This document shows positions 36,628-49,539 of a stretch of DNA of 64,000 nucleotides, piece by piece. The DNA is from Condylostoma magnum (lineage: Eukaryota > Ciliophora > Heterotrichea > Heterotrichida > Condylostomatidae). The stretch spans positions 77,499 through 141,498 of the forward strand of contig CAKKTI010000005.1 in the NCBI GenBank assembly GCA_920105805.1, read 5' to 3'. The number at the start of each line of letters is the position of its first letter. The stretch's first letter is position 1. The notes below the pieces were generated by a model. That model was not told the origin of the DNA. It searched no databases and worked only from the letters and a program-made list of their open reading frames with translations. The position numbers and the translations under genes are program-made.

Positions 36628-36911
36628 ACAAAATTTATTTAATGTAATCTTGTAGGAGCTCGCATTTTTTTAATTTTTTGTTAGTTTTAGGAAAATGATT
36701 ATTTATATTATGTATTTTTACTCATATTTAAAAACTGCTCAATATCTCATTGGGAAATCTTTTAAAAGAATGGTCTCATATATAATAATAAACAGTAAGC
36801 AACTCTTTAATGCATAATCTACACTAACCCTTCTAAAATACTATTTATATAATTAAACAAAACCCTGTATGCATTCCATCTGCCTGAACATTTTTTAATA
36901 CCACTAATAAA

Positions 36912-38162
36912 ATGTCCGGCGAGGAGATAATTCTTTCAGCTAATGACACAGAAACCCATTATCAATCAAACAAATCCTGGGAGCAACTACGCTTACCTCC
37001 GGAACTAATACAAAAATGCTAACTAAAAGAATGGTAATTTCCTACTTTAATCCAAAGCCACGCAATTCCTCGCATAGTTCGAGGAGAAAGTCTAATAGCT
37101 TAATCTAAGAATGGAACAGGTAAATCAGGAGCATATGTACTCGGCACAATATGTCGAGTAGAACCAAATGATGTAAGAGTGCAAGTACTATGCATATCTC
37201 ATACCAGGGAACTTAATTAGCAAAATTACAACATATACAAGGAGTTTGCAGATCAACTGGGCATAAAGGTGGGAATTGCTGAGAAAAGAGTTACATCTAT
37301 ACCAGCTTGCCATGTACTGTGTGGTACAATTGGGTCACTCAGAAACGTGGTGAATGAGAGGAACCGACGCACTGTAGACGGAATAAGACTTGTTGTATAT
37401 GATGAGGCTGATTTTCTAATGGAGCATCCGGATACTTCTGGTATAATTACTCATATGAGGTAAACTATGAGGGATGATACCCAGCAAATATTATTCTCAG
37501 CTACATATACACCTATAGTCCAAGATTTTATAAAGGAGTTTATACCAGTTGCTACACGCATACTTATACCAAACGTGGAGGATTTAACGCTAGATAATGT
37601 AACACAGTGTTTTATGTAATGTGGAGCCGAGGAAAAGTTTATGCTGGTGAATGATATACTGAATAGAGTTTAGCTTAAAACCTGTATAATATTTATTAAT
37701 ACTAAAGATAAGCTAGACTCCCTTCATGAATACTTGTCCCAGTAAGGGCATGTTTGTCATGTGGTTGCTGCTGGGAGGGTTGACGATAATGTAAGAGATG
37801 CAATCATAGAGAGAGCTCAGCGTGGGCTAGTTAAGATTTTATTGACTACTAATGTTCTAAGTAGAGGGTTTGATATTAGGTCAATTAACTTAGTTATTAA
37901 TTTTGACCCTCCTCTTATTTTTGAGTACGGAGTAATACAAAAGGTAAGTCCTGATCCTGTTACTTATTTGCATAGGGTAGGAAGAACTGGAAGAGCCAAT
38001 AGGAAGGGAATTTCAGTGAATTTGGTAGAAAATGACAGAATTTATAACACTTATAATGAAATTTGTTCTTATTATAATGTTCAGTTGAATGAAGTATCCT
38101 TAGATGAGTTAGGGGAACTAGTTCAATCAAGTAATGTTGACTACGGAGATGAGGAAGATTAG
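36912..38162 (+). CDS. DBP5: DBP5/DDX19-type DEAD-box RNA helicase
   Basis: 416 aa from ATG 36912 to TAG 38160. Ordered motifs: Q-motif region ([14 protein letters not shown]), Walker [20 protein letters not shown] in [13 protein letters not shown] in [31 protein letters not shown]. The pattern of TNV-x-x-RG and the insertion before YLHR fits DBP5/DDX19, which remodels mRNPs at the cytoplasmic face of the nuclear pore with Gle1. There is no TGA for a long way downstream, so TAG must terminate. Convergent with the MFS gene, 80 bp apart. Confidence 0.92.
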
Positions 38163-38242
38163 TAATATTAAACTATTGTCGTTCATAACACACTGTAAAG
38201 TAAGTTTTTATTACCTAATTAACCTTTTAAAATATAACAATT

Positions 38243-39430
38243 CTATATTGAATTAGCCAGAAGCTTCTCTCGTTGGTTTATAAAGTATATTGAAGTGTAT
38301 TGTATCAACACTATTGCAATTAACATGTAAAAGACTTATTCATCGTAGTATCACATAAGTGCAGCAGTTGAAAGCATGGAAACTTGCACCACTGCGTTCA
38401 TTATAAAAAGTCTTTTAAATACTTATTATATCTATTCGATAGCCATGGTATAAATTAAAGACGAGTAAATTGGATCTTACAGTCCTATGAATATCAAGCA
38501 AAAAATCTATAAGTAGTCCACCTTTTAATCATATGTTACTAATCCTAAAAATACTAAAGAAATTGTATTCATAATTGGGCTGATATACAAGTGAATATAC
38601 TTCTTTTAGTAACCCAGTAAAAAGGCTATTATTATGCCAGCCGACATACCTCCCATAATAATCAAACTTATGTCAAATTAATCTTACAAGTAATTAGTAT
38701 GAAGATACAAAAAGCTTGGCAGTCCCATCGTATAGAAGGAATTATAAAGTCCCATATAAACGCCGCATATGATAAATTATCAGTAAGGTAGCTCTATTTC
38801 TCGTTTATAACTTTTAATATAAGCACCAGTTAAATTGTTACTTAACTCAATATTTTTATATTAATACAAAGGAATGTAGGCAAGCAGGGAAAATAAAATA
38901 AGTAAAGCTAATATAGGTTGTTATACATCCCTACTCTTTGATTCAATCTCAATGTAAATAATAAGGCCAATACATGCTGGTATAATCTAAATCCCATATA
39001 TTACTATTATTGCCCAATATGCATACTTCTAAGGAGTATAATGGGCTATAATTAATCAGAAGCTCATTTAAATCAATTTAAATCCAAATCCTTAAAGCAA
39101 ATTAGCCAAAGCTATTCCAATTCATAGTATAAAATTATGGGATTGGTCTTATCACCAAATCAAGGCTAAAGGGACAATTCCGCCTATTATACAAGCAGTA
39201 GTAGCTATTATAAAGGTCTTCTTTTGCCCACTTGATCTTAGTATATAGTCAGTAGGCCAATAGCCTAATATACCACCTACTGAAAATGTCATGAAGGAAA
39301 TATAAGACAGTGAATCTGCCTTTAGTTCTGTATAGTAAACTGTTGCTGCATTTATTTAGCAAAAATAGCAAAGTGAGAGAATAAATTAAGTGATACAGAC
39401 TTTTATACCGTTTGATAGTCATTTCTCCAT
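38243..39430 (-). CDS. MFS-like multi-pass transporter (395 aa)
   Basis: One frame from ATG 39430 to TAG 38243 with about 10-12 hydrophobic helices in two halves separated by a charged loop (IKSYKREIELPY). Short loops and helix spacing suit a major-facilitator or UNC93-like protein (TFSVGGILGYWPTDYIL; FIICGVYMGLYNSFY). Several membrane Trp are TGA. The substrate cannot be predicted and no sugar-porter signature is visible. Confidence 0.65.
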
Positions 39431-39560
39431 TTTATAATTTTCTCTTTTAGTATTGAAAATCTATGAAATAAGAGATAATTTGTGTAATTGATTTATATTG
39501 TGGTATAAATAAGAAGAGTATTGGAAGTGTTTATGATCCTGCATATATTAAATACTAGTT

Positions 39561-40835
39561 TTAGTACAAATTATCAAGATTAGTTTTCCTAAGATTATAG
39601 ATAAGGTTACTTGTTTTTGAAAGCTTGCTGACAATGCCTATTCTTCTATTTATATTTTTAAGAACAGGATGTATAAATTTCTTGCTAGGTTTAGGCATAG
39701 GGATATTCTTGTATTTATAATTTTACGCTAAATTCGACACATTTGAGTAGTTATTATAGTCCATTTTTTCCTTATAAAGTTTACTTATATGTCTTGGAGT
39801 GTTTTAAAGCAGAGTAAAAGTATTAAATTAGCACTCATCTTTATCTTAAAAACTCTCTTTAGATAGCTAGTTTCCTATTCTTACACAATTACGCATTTCC
39901 TTTAGAGTTCCAGGTTAAACAGAATTTGACCTATCTTTTGTTTATAATTACTAAATATTAGATTCAATGTCTTTTACTCATTTAATTTTCTAGTGCTGAT
40001 TATTTCTATGAAAAATAACTTCTTCTTATAATTCATTCAAATTTAACCTAAGTCTTTACAAGCATTGTAATATGACTAATGTTTTCTCAAAATCATAAAC
40101 TATAGGTTAGCTTTACTTATTAATCAATTAAATCTAGTTGAATATTTTTACTAATTGCATTATTCATTTACTTAGTATATTATTGTTCTTCCTAAAACAA
40201 TTGTATTCATTATAAATTTTAGTATCACTTTATAACCTTAAATTTTTTACATGATGTACCTTCTTATCTTCTATCTTAAGCAGCTATTAAAGCTTATACA
40301 TAAAACCTATAACCTCCTCAACTTTAGCATTGAAAAGTTGTTAATTAGTTTTTAATATTAGTCTAAAAAGTTTTACAAAGTCATCTTATTTCTAAGCCCA
40401 AGAGAGTTAGGTAGATTTCTCAATAATAACTTTCAATTCACTTTATATAATTTAATGTTATAGTTGCTAATCCATTAAAAGCTGCTTACTGTATTTTTGA
40501 TAAGGTAAACCATACATCAAACTAAGCTTTTTGCTGAGTTTTATATCAAAATTCTGAACTCTTTAGTAAGAGATTTTATTCTTCTTATTTGGAAGGATTT
40601 ATGAGAAGTAGTTTCCAAATGAAGTTGTCTATTTTACGAATGCAAGCCTTCTGTTCTTGGAAAATTTCCTTAATTGTTTTTATTGTACTACTTTAATAGG
40701 CTGTGATTTCAATTGCTTTTACACTAAATAGAGGAACTCATTTTTGTTATGAATGCTGCATTATGAATTAGATTGTGTTGTAGGTAAAGTATCTTAAGGT
40801 GTGCTTAAATACTATTTTGATGTCTAGTCCTACAT
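39561..40835 (-). CDS. Helical hypothetical protein (424 aa)
   Basis: One frame from ATG 40835 to TAA 39561. Gln/Lys/Leu-rich, largely alpha-helical with coiled-coil stretches (QQLFNAKVEEVIGFMYKLQQ) and a conserved-looking basic C-terminus (IPMPKPSKKFIHPVLKNINR). No TM or catalytic motif. The length and composition resemble ciliate basal-body or axoneme-associated proteins but no family is recognised. Other frames of this stretch also stay open because of the code; this one was chosen because it alone starts at an ATG and gives a coherent C-terminus. Confidence 0.55.
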
Positions 40836-41035
40836 TTTAAAATTATTTATGTATTGAATATTATGCTAATAGCAAATCTAAGCTCTATATATAAGTAATG
40901 TATATACAAGTTTAAGAGCATGAACAATACAGATATTAAGTTTATTACTTTATCTAATATTTCATAGATTAGCTAAAATTGTTAACAATTTGCAATCTGT
41001 AGCTATCAATAAAAACTCTTCAAAAATTATATTAA

Positions 41036-42472
41036 ATGTCAGATAAGTTACTATAAGAATTTATTGTTAGATTAAACAGAACTAAAAACCAAGTAAACGA
41101 CACAAAAAAGCAATGTGATTTCTACAAAAAGGAAGCAAAACGTCTAGAAAAGGAGTTAGAACAGCTCTAAAAGAACAGAGACGACCTACTAAAAATTGAA
41201 GAAAATTTGAAAGTCCACTATATCTCCACAAAAGTGTAAAACGAGGAAGGTAAACTTTACTTAGAATACGACCGAAACAACGCAGAACATGATGAACTGC
41301 TAAAACTACGTAAAATAAAACGACTAAAACAGCGTGAGAAGGAACAACTACTTAAAGACATATAAAGAATCCAATCAGAGTTTACATAAGTAAGTAAGCA
41401 AAGGGATTAATTAGAAAACATAGCTCGCAACTTAAATGATAAACTTGACCAAGCTTCAGCCGAACGATTAGCAGCGGAGTCAGAGGCAAAAAAGAACAGA
41501 GAAATTTTGAAAAAGCTTACTGAAGAGTTGAATAGTTTAAGAGAGGAGAAAGAGTCCCTAAACAAAGCAGTTGTAAGCACAATCGAAGTAGAGCTTAGAG
41601 GCACAAAAGGCGGGCGTAGGCATCATTAAAATATGTTTTATGGTAAAAATAGAGTAATAGGGGTAGTTTCGGCTATTCCAGTAATCTGTGCAATGGGGTT
41701 GTTTATAATGATTCAGTGGTAGGCCTTTGGGGTTGTTGAGGAAAGCATGGATTTTGTTACTGTAGTGGTTTTTCTAGTATTTGAGGTTTGTTGATTTATG
41801 AGTATTTTAAGCTATATTGCATGTGTAGTTTCTAACCCTGGCACATTGGAGACAGATTATAATCCTGAGTTTATGAGTTAAGATTGTATTGAATACAGCA
41901 GTCCTGATTTTGTGACAAGTGACAGGTTTAATTGTACTATTTCAAAGTGTCATAGATGCGATGTTTATAGGCCTACAAGAGCCCATCATTGCTAGATTTG
42001 TAAGATTTGTGTTAGAAGATTTGATCACCATTGTCCCTGGGTAGGGAATTGTATAGGGAATGATAATCATAAGTTTTTTATTTTAATGCTGGGATATGGG
42101 GCAATTGGACTGATTTTTGCGATTATTCTGAATACTGGGTAGGGATGGTACTATAAAGTAGATAAAACTAGATTTATTATAAGTATTGTAACTGCCTCTT
42201 TGGCTACTTCTCTATCTGGGCTATTTGGATTTCATATATGACTCAGTGCAAGGAATAGAACAACTGTTGAGATGGTTGGTGGGGAGAGAAATATTTTCAA
42301 TACAGGGTCTTTCAAGGAAAATATAGAGTAATTGCTAGGAAAGATGAGTTGGAAGTGACTTTTGCCGATTAAAGGACAAGGAATGCTATATGATATTTAT
42401 CCTATGAAAATTCAATACAAGGATGGAGCTGTTTGTTATATCAATAGCAAATACATGTTATGGGGTAGTTAG
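41036..42472 (+). CDS. DHHC palmitoyltransferase with N-terminal coiled coil
   Basis: Residues 1-197 form a highly charged coiled coil ([31 protein letters not shown]) ending in a basic GGRRHH. After TAA 41627 the frame continues into four TMs and the DHHC Cys-rich domain ([35 protein letters not shown]) and the TTxE motif (NRTTVEM); TGA 42239 is Trp. The residues spanning the TAA (N-M-F-Y-G-K-N-R) match the conserved N-x-F-Y-x(3)-R that precedes TM1 in ZDHHC9/14/18 enzymes. The Asn before the ATG therefore appears translated, and the TAA is read as Gln. The alternative is two genes 3 nt apart (41036-41629, 41633-42472). Stop TAG 42470. Confidence 0.75.
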
Positions 42473-42708
42473 TTTTAATAACCTTTATTATAAAATATTT
42501 TGGCATCTGTCCCATATTTTAAATAACATTTAACTAGGACTTACAGGGTTTGACTAATACAGCTTAATACTCTATCTAAGGAAAACTCATAAAAACTTGC
42601 AATTTTACAGTGATAATAAGCTTCATAGCTCAATAAATTGTCTAATCCAACCTCATCACAATTGCTAAAATGTGATAGTTTAATAAAAAGTAGAAAAGTT
42701 GTTATGTG

Positions 42709-42942
42709 ATGTTGCAGAGGAAAACGATATCTTACCCCAACGCTTGGAATAATTAAAGTAGATATATGAGCGATAATATTAAATTTAGAGAATGCAAACA
42801 GTGAAGCACGTAAAATGCATAGGAGGATAAGGCCATTCTAATTAAGAAAATCAAAGAGACATAAGCCTAAGACGCTTTCTTAAGATTTTGTATGGAATTC
42901 TGAAGAGAGGATGCAATCAAGGACTTAATTAATAAGTATTAA
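42709..42942 (+). CDS. Small hypothetical protein (77 aa)
   Basis: From ATG 42709 to TAA 42940. A basic, possibly mitochondrial-targeting N-terminus (MLQRKTISYPNAW) and a charged helical body with two Cys (FRECKQW, FLRFCMEFW). The in-frame ATG 20 codons in (MSDNIKF) is an alternative start. No family recognised; short but more protein-like than neighbouring intergenic frames. Confidence 0.4.
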
Positions 42943-43107
42943 TTTAAATTTTGTTAGATTTTTATAGTATTGAGCCATATGTTTAGTTGACTTTGAATAT
43001 TGATGAGGTGAATATCTTATTTAAGAGCCAATCAAGCATTATTTACCAGTATTTCTATTAAAGCATATAATTAATTTTATACATTTTAATACAACAATAA
43101 TTTGTAA

Positions 43108-43911
43108 CTAATTATCTTTGGTAGAACCACTACGATTTGTATTCATTGTGAAAGTTTTATCATCAGGAGAATTACTAAAAAGATTTTGTTGTGTTCTTCT
43201 TATATTTCTAACAGAACTTACAAAATTATTCAACTGATAACTTTCTGCCTGTTATGTAGTAGTTAAAACAGGACCTCTTTATAAAGGAACTCCAAATCTT
43301 GCATGCAATACCTAGGGGGAAAGTTCATTATGAAATCCAACAGGTCTATAATTTTCCTCAACTTCTTCATCATAAATTTAATCCTTTTTCTTAAACTTAC
43401 GCAAAGGATTATTAGTCCTCATATCATTTGCAAGTTTATGCAAATCATTGAGTTTGTTATCCTATCTTATAACTGGCTTTAAAAATCTATCGAAATCTGT
43501 CTGTATATAATTTACCCTTGCAGCAAATGCTCCATCTCTGTACTTTCCTATTTTTCCATAATTTTACTCTGGAATCTTTGGAAATTTATCAGTGGAGTGA
43601 AAATTGATTCTTGGTTTATTAGGATCCTTTGTGAAAAAGTCATAGAAAATTGACTAGCTTTTGTGCGTATAATCTCACCCTGACTTTCTTGGAGCTGTGT
43701 AAAAATTACGGGCTGATGTAGAGGGATCCTTATGCATTTCAGATCATTAGTATTGGGGTGTTATAGCTAGTTAGTGATTATGCTTTATGAAATATTAAGG
43801 CTTTATTAGTTGTTATTTTCTTTAAGTAGCTCTGAAAATGTTTTCAGTGTGTTGTATTTGCCTGTCATAGCGAATAAAATTGAAATTACATCTATTATGC
43901 TTATTGCTCAT
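43108..43911 (-). CDS. Hypothetical soluble protein (267 aa)
   Basis: Frame from ATG 43911 to TAG 43108. Basic and Asn/Arg-rich with short conserved-looking blocks (RNFYTAPRKSGWDYTHKSQ, FHSTDKFPKIPEQNYGK, ARFGVPLQRGP). TGA codons read as Trp. It lies 9 nt after the receptor gene's TAA in the same frame, so it may instead be that protein's cytoplasmic tail. Composition suggests a structural or axonemal protein; not recognised. Confidence 0.5.
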
Positions 43912-43920
43912 TTTTATATT

Positions 43921-46900
43921 TTAAGTAAAAGGGAATTTAAACTATCTATCAGTATCTTCACTAAATACAGCAACTTCTCTATCAGAAGGCAGTATGCTTC
44001 TTATCGACTGCAATGGTGAGGCTTGATTTTAATCAGAACTATTTGACTATATTACATCCTAAAGCTCTTCCTCATCCTCATTCGAGTTTTCACTAATAGA
44101 AGCTCGCATACTGTTAAAAATTTGATTGCTATTGCTGCTATAGTTATTCTCTTGCTACAAATCATATTCTTCATTATCTTCATCAGAATTATCTGATTCA
44201 TTGCTACCCTCGCTTCCATATATATCATAGCTCTCTTCTGAATCATGACGTTTCTGCTCTTCTTATTCCTATGGATGAATCTATCTTCTCTTTGCAAGTG
44301 CTTCAGTGACTCTAATCTTAGGCTTTTATCCCCCTGGAGGTATCAAAAAGTCGGTTTTTAAGAGTTTTTTCTAACACATATATACTGAAAACACAACTAT
44401 TCCTTGTATAAGTATTAAGGAAATGAACCAAGCAATGCTCTCGGAGTCTTCTATAGATGATAAAGCTGCCATAAAGGAGAATAGGAATACCATAGCTAGT
44501 GAAGTTACTTACCATATATCGCATCTTTTGTAGTTAAACGGCTTCATTAATCCAACCAACACAGTAAAAATGAAAAAGATAATTGTGAAAACGGAAGCAT
44601 GGGCAATGGGACTGATTCCTTGAAGTATTTTTCCTATTACTATTATAAGAATCTGCATGTTAGTCTTAAGCAATAGGAACTTAGGGTTAGCCTTTATATT
44701 AACTCCTGTTCGTATTTATTACCATAAGGGCCTGGCGTATACTCCTATAGGAATGTAGCATAAAACTGCTATGGAAGCGGTTATTATGAAAGGCTCATGT
44801 CGCTCTCCCCAGCATTTCATATAACAGTCTCTTTACACCCATTAACTACCCTAAGCTTCTATATCACATACAAAAGCATCGAGTAAAAATGCACTGAATG
44901 GTAAAAGCATAAAATTTCCTACAATTGGAAGGTAAATGGAATGCAATCTTAGTATAATTTTATGCAGAGATTAACATTTTTGTATTTTTTTCTCTAAATC
45001 TGCGAAAATGACCAAAACTAACAAAAACCAGAAAAATAAAAGGGCACATAAAACTTTCAGTACTGTTCAATACACAGATTTATCCTCTTATGCAACTTTT
45101 ACTATATCCATTGTGAATGTATTTGATATAATTTGTATTACAACTTTCATAGATGAGAATGCTGGTGCAATTGAAATATACTAGAAAAATTCAACTCAGA
45201 TGGTGATTTATACCAGAGTGTCTTTCCAGGTCTTTTCTACTTCAACTCCCTAAGCATCGATATCAAAATAACGTATATCTTTTCATTTAAAGTAGCTGAT
45301 TATGCTTAGAATCACAGTTGTAATTATTAAGAACACACCGATTCCTATATTGATATAAACACCTTCCCATGAGATAGACGCCATATGCTCTGCAAATGGA
45401 CAGTCGAAGTTTTCATCTCATTTATCCCCAGGAGGACTTGTCTTTCCATTTGGCCATATAATTACTTGGTTTTCATCAAAATACTCAAATTTGTTATCAC
45501 TAGTAGGGCTAAACTTTTAAAGCTATAAAACTGTATTATTTTACATGTTTACAATATTGAATCCTAATGAATTTCTATCATTTTTATTTATATCTGGGAA
45601 TTTTACAGTACCAGTTACTCCATCATGCGAAGTATTCCTTAATTATTTGTTTAATTAGTCACCATTATAGAAATCATCTCCAGCCTCTTCCATTGTATGG
45701 AGTGCCTTTGCTACTAAATATGTAGTATCATAAACAAGCATTCCATAGTAACTCATGCTGATGTCATTTTATAAGTACTTTGTAGTACTTTCATTTGATT
45801 CTTAAGGGTAATCCAGTCCAATTGCTCCTTTTAAAACTTGGTATATTTTATCCTTGTCATCCTAATAATTCAGGTTAATAAAATCTTCCAGTTAATCATC
45901 AAGCCACATTGCTCCTATTCAGGCATAATGTTTCCCATACAATTCTTTATCATAAGCTTGTTTTGCAAGCTCTACTCCTATATACTGCGGGCCTAAGTAA
46001 ATTATTATTTTTAACTTATAATAAACTATTTCATCCAAAGCTTCTTTTAATTAATCTTGAATTTCATCCGTTATTAACTCTGATTCACCTGTTTTTACTT
46101 TTACGTATTTTTTCACTGATAGTTTCTAACCAGCAGTATTAGAGGAAAAGCTTTCATACAGTCCTGTTCCATAAGTGTCATCAGTATATATTACAGCTAA
46201 ATTTTCTTTTAAATTATTTGTTTCTAAAACAAAAGTGAGAGCTGCACCTTAAAGACCGTCTACTTGGATTGTTCTTAAAAAGTTTGGGTAATTTGACTTA
46301 TATGTAAATTCATAGGAACTAACCCCGTAAGAAATTAAAGGAGTCTGCTATTAATATTTTACCAATGTACCGCAATAGGCTTTTGCTACTTTCTCGTTAA
46401 AAGGGCCTATATAAGCTAGTAGATTTTACTTCATTTGTTTTTATATAATAACTTCGGAGTTATTAGGATTCATTTCAGTATCTATTTGCTCACCTTTTAG
46501 CTCGTAGTTTTCAAGAATTGATGCATCCTAGTTAATTTCATCTATAGCTAGCTAGAAACTCTGTGTAATGGATTCTTTATAAGGAAAATTATTATCTTTT
46601 GAGTATTCAGAAGGAAATAGAAGGCCAATTTTTATTGTAAGTGCTTGACTTTCTGGTTCTTGGTTGGTAAATCCAGGCCATATTATTTAATCAACTTTTA
46701 GATCTATGCCAGTTTCCTTGCTCCAGTTGCCTACATTATACTTGTTAAAATCTTGTATATTATTTATCAAATAACTAGTTGATTTAATACCATCATTATC
46801 AAATCTTAGCTAATGTTACAGTTCACTTTATACATCATTTCGTAAAAAATACGACCTAATCTGCTAGCTATCCCCACTGAAACCTTCTATATAAGCTTTA

Positions 46901-47790
46901 ACTGTAATCAAAAGCACAGATTTGAAAATACCTAAAGGCTCTTGCAATAAATACTCACCATCAGACTAAGTAAATCCAAGTGCTCCAGTTTTAAGCACTC
47001 CAAAATCTTTACTTTATTAGTCAACATGTGAGTTTCTAGCGACTTCTCCTATGTCTATCATTGCTTTATCGCATAAAATTCATACATAGCCCCATACACC
47101 CATCATGCTTTCATCTCCAGCATGTAAAATCTTAGCGGCTTCGGTAGAATCAGCAAATAATAGAATAACCCTTGCACCAGATTTCCTGGTTATATTTTGC
47201 ATTCTATATGTCAGCACGTCATGATCTACACTCATTTCATCACTAATTATATACTCATCTAGTATTAATTAATCATCAGTCTTACTTTGCTTTAAAAGTT
47301 CAACAATGCGTACATTTTCTTCTGATTAATTGTAAAAAATCCCAAGTTTTTATCATTTCTGTTTCTCCATCAAGTCTAGGATAGCTTGAATCTAGCTTTA
47401 ATATGATGTAACTGGAAATAGTGTATAACTAGATGGTTTTTCAGTTGCTAGTACATTGATTGGCCTGTCCATGACTATATGAAGAATATCATACTCTTTG
47501 GCATATAGGGATAGATACTAACTGTATATTAGATTCCCTCCTATATCTAAAACTACTTTAATCTCCTTGCTAATTAAGTTATCAGGGTAATTTCAAAACT
47601 GTTGTTCTATTTAAAGATCGTAGTATTCCCATATAACTACTAGCCTACTGTCGAAGCTAACAATGTTTTTAATTTCTATTTATAAGCCTTTCAGATTGAG
47701 CAGTAGTTGGTATACCAGAGCTGGATCACTGTCATTAGTGGATACTAGTCCTATTTCTATTGCAAACGCTTACAGGAGAAAGAAAAGCAT
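43921..47790 (-). CDS. Class-C-receptor-like protein: two binding folds plus multi-TM
   Basis: About 1,289 aa from ATG 47790. A signal-like N-terminus (MLFFLLQAFAIEIGL) precedes a first receptor-binding-type region (residues about 10-300) and a second periplasmic-binding-protein domain (residues about 345-690; IKIGLLFPSEYS, YIGPFNEKVAKAYC, LAVIYTDDTYGTGLYESF, GVTGTVKFPDIN). About seven to eight membrane helices follow to residue 1,160, and an acidic Ser/Glu/Asn tail (GSEGSNESDNSDEDNEEY). The architecture recalls class C GPCRs or ciliate ANF-receptor membrane proteins, with a tandem rather than a single ligand fold. The TM part does not show clear class C motifs. End ambiguous: TAG 44047 or TAA 43921, the latter preferred because acidic/SP-rich sequence continues. 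Confidence 0.78.
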
Positions 47791-47865
47791 TTTATTATTA
47801 TAACAAGTTGATAATTCGTAAGGGTTTTTAAATGTTTAAAACTGTTAGTTACATAATAATCAAAT

Positions 47866-49539
47866 ATGAAAGAAATGATAGAGAAAGCATTTGAATTTTT
47901 TAAATAAGGTTAATCTCTTGCACAAATTAAAAGCAATGAGTGATGGGACAATTCTATTGATATAAAGTAGGGTCTAAGGAATTGTGATTTCACTATAGAG
48001 GAAATGAAAGAAGTGCAAAAGAATATTAAAAAATTTGAATCTAGCTAGCAAATTCAACATATATACGAGATTACTAAAGTCTTTAGGATTCAATATAGTG
48101 AAATTGATGAGTGAATCTGATAGCTAATAAAGAATGACTAAGAGACCTTGGTGAGTCAAATGAAATTTATAGATAAAATTATAAGAGATTAGAATATAGT
48201 TAGAAAAATAATGAATCTCATTTTGTAGTTTAATCTAATAAAAGAAATTAAAGAAGCTTCCTATGGAGAAATACACTGAAATCTATTATTGATTGAAGTG
48301 TAATAAAATCCAATTAAGAATAAACATAAATTAATGGAATGGCTTTAAGAAGCCTTTAAATAAAACAAATATAGAGCCTTTTTAACTTCACTATAATTTA
48401 TTAATCATTTGTATTGGTAAATCACGTAATTAAATTGAAAATTTAGGCCTAATTTAGAATCTTTCATTTTACCATAGCAATCAAAGTTAGTATTAAACGA
48501 CTTAGATAAAAAATTAAGCAAATTGAAAGTATCCTTGAATGAAGATTTTCTTGTATAAGGCTATAATGATGGCAAAATAAAATTAAGAAACTTTTAATAA
48601 CCTTAATTTAGTTAAATAATCAATGAATAACATAGAAAGATTACATCACTGTGCATATCTAATAATGGAAGAACGATTTACTCAGGAAACTAGTAAGGCA
48701 GCATATTTCAAATTGATATTAAGTCAAATGACGGCAAGTATCAAGGAAAATGCAAATTAATATAATAAAAGAATAGTCAAATAAACAAGCTAATCCTATC
48801 AAAAGACAATAATCAACTTCTTGCATTAACTATAAAGGGAAGTATTGATCTAATATCGTTAAAAGGTCCTATAACATCTTAAGCAATTATAAATTCTGAT
48901 AAAATGTTGTAAAACTTAAAATGAATTGAAAGTAAAAGCATTATATTTACTTCAGATTTATCAGGAAAAGTATATATTTTACAATATGGAGAATAAAGAT
49001 TATAATTTAATGCATATTAGCTGCATATAGGGTCAATTCCTAAAGTATTGGTTCTATTCTAAAATTTACATATAATATCTGGAGGACAGGATGGGCTTAT
49101 TTAATATTTTGATATAACGAATATATCATAACGCTATAGAATCCATTAATTCAATAGTTATGTAAAGCAGCTAAGATTAACTTCAAATGAAAGATTTGTT
49201 ATTGCCTGCAGTGGAGATAGAGTTTTATTATGTGTTGATTTATTCAATCCACAAAATATTCAATAAATTAGGCTGAATGTATTTAACATTGGATTATAAC
49301 AATAAGATAAGGCTTTAATCGTCACTAGAGGATAATTACTCACAATTGATCAAAATAATATCAATAAGCGAGGTTTCATAGGCTCTTTATAAAATCAAAT
49401 CATAAAAATAAAGATTCTTAAGCAGTCTAAAATAGCTATTTTACAAGATATAACAGGAGAAGTATCGATTTGGAGAATTTAGTTTTTAATTTTAGATAAA
49501 AATGTAGCGTTTAATGTTAATACTTTCCCAATAAAATGA
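47866..49539 (+). CDS. WD40-repeat protein (557 aa)
   Basis: One frame from ATG 47866 to TGA 49537. Residues 1-220 are helical; from about 230 a WD40-type beta-propeller is seen in repeating blade fragments (LVQGYNDGKIKLRNF, ITSLCISNNGRTIYSGN, IISGGQDGLIQYFDI, FVIACSGDRVLLCVDL, GEVSIWRIQ). Scaffold function likely; orthology not assigned. Its TGA overlaps the ATG of the following gene (ATGA). TAG 49478-type upstream terminators are possible. Confidence 0.65.
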
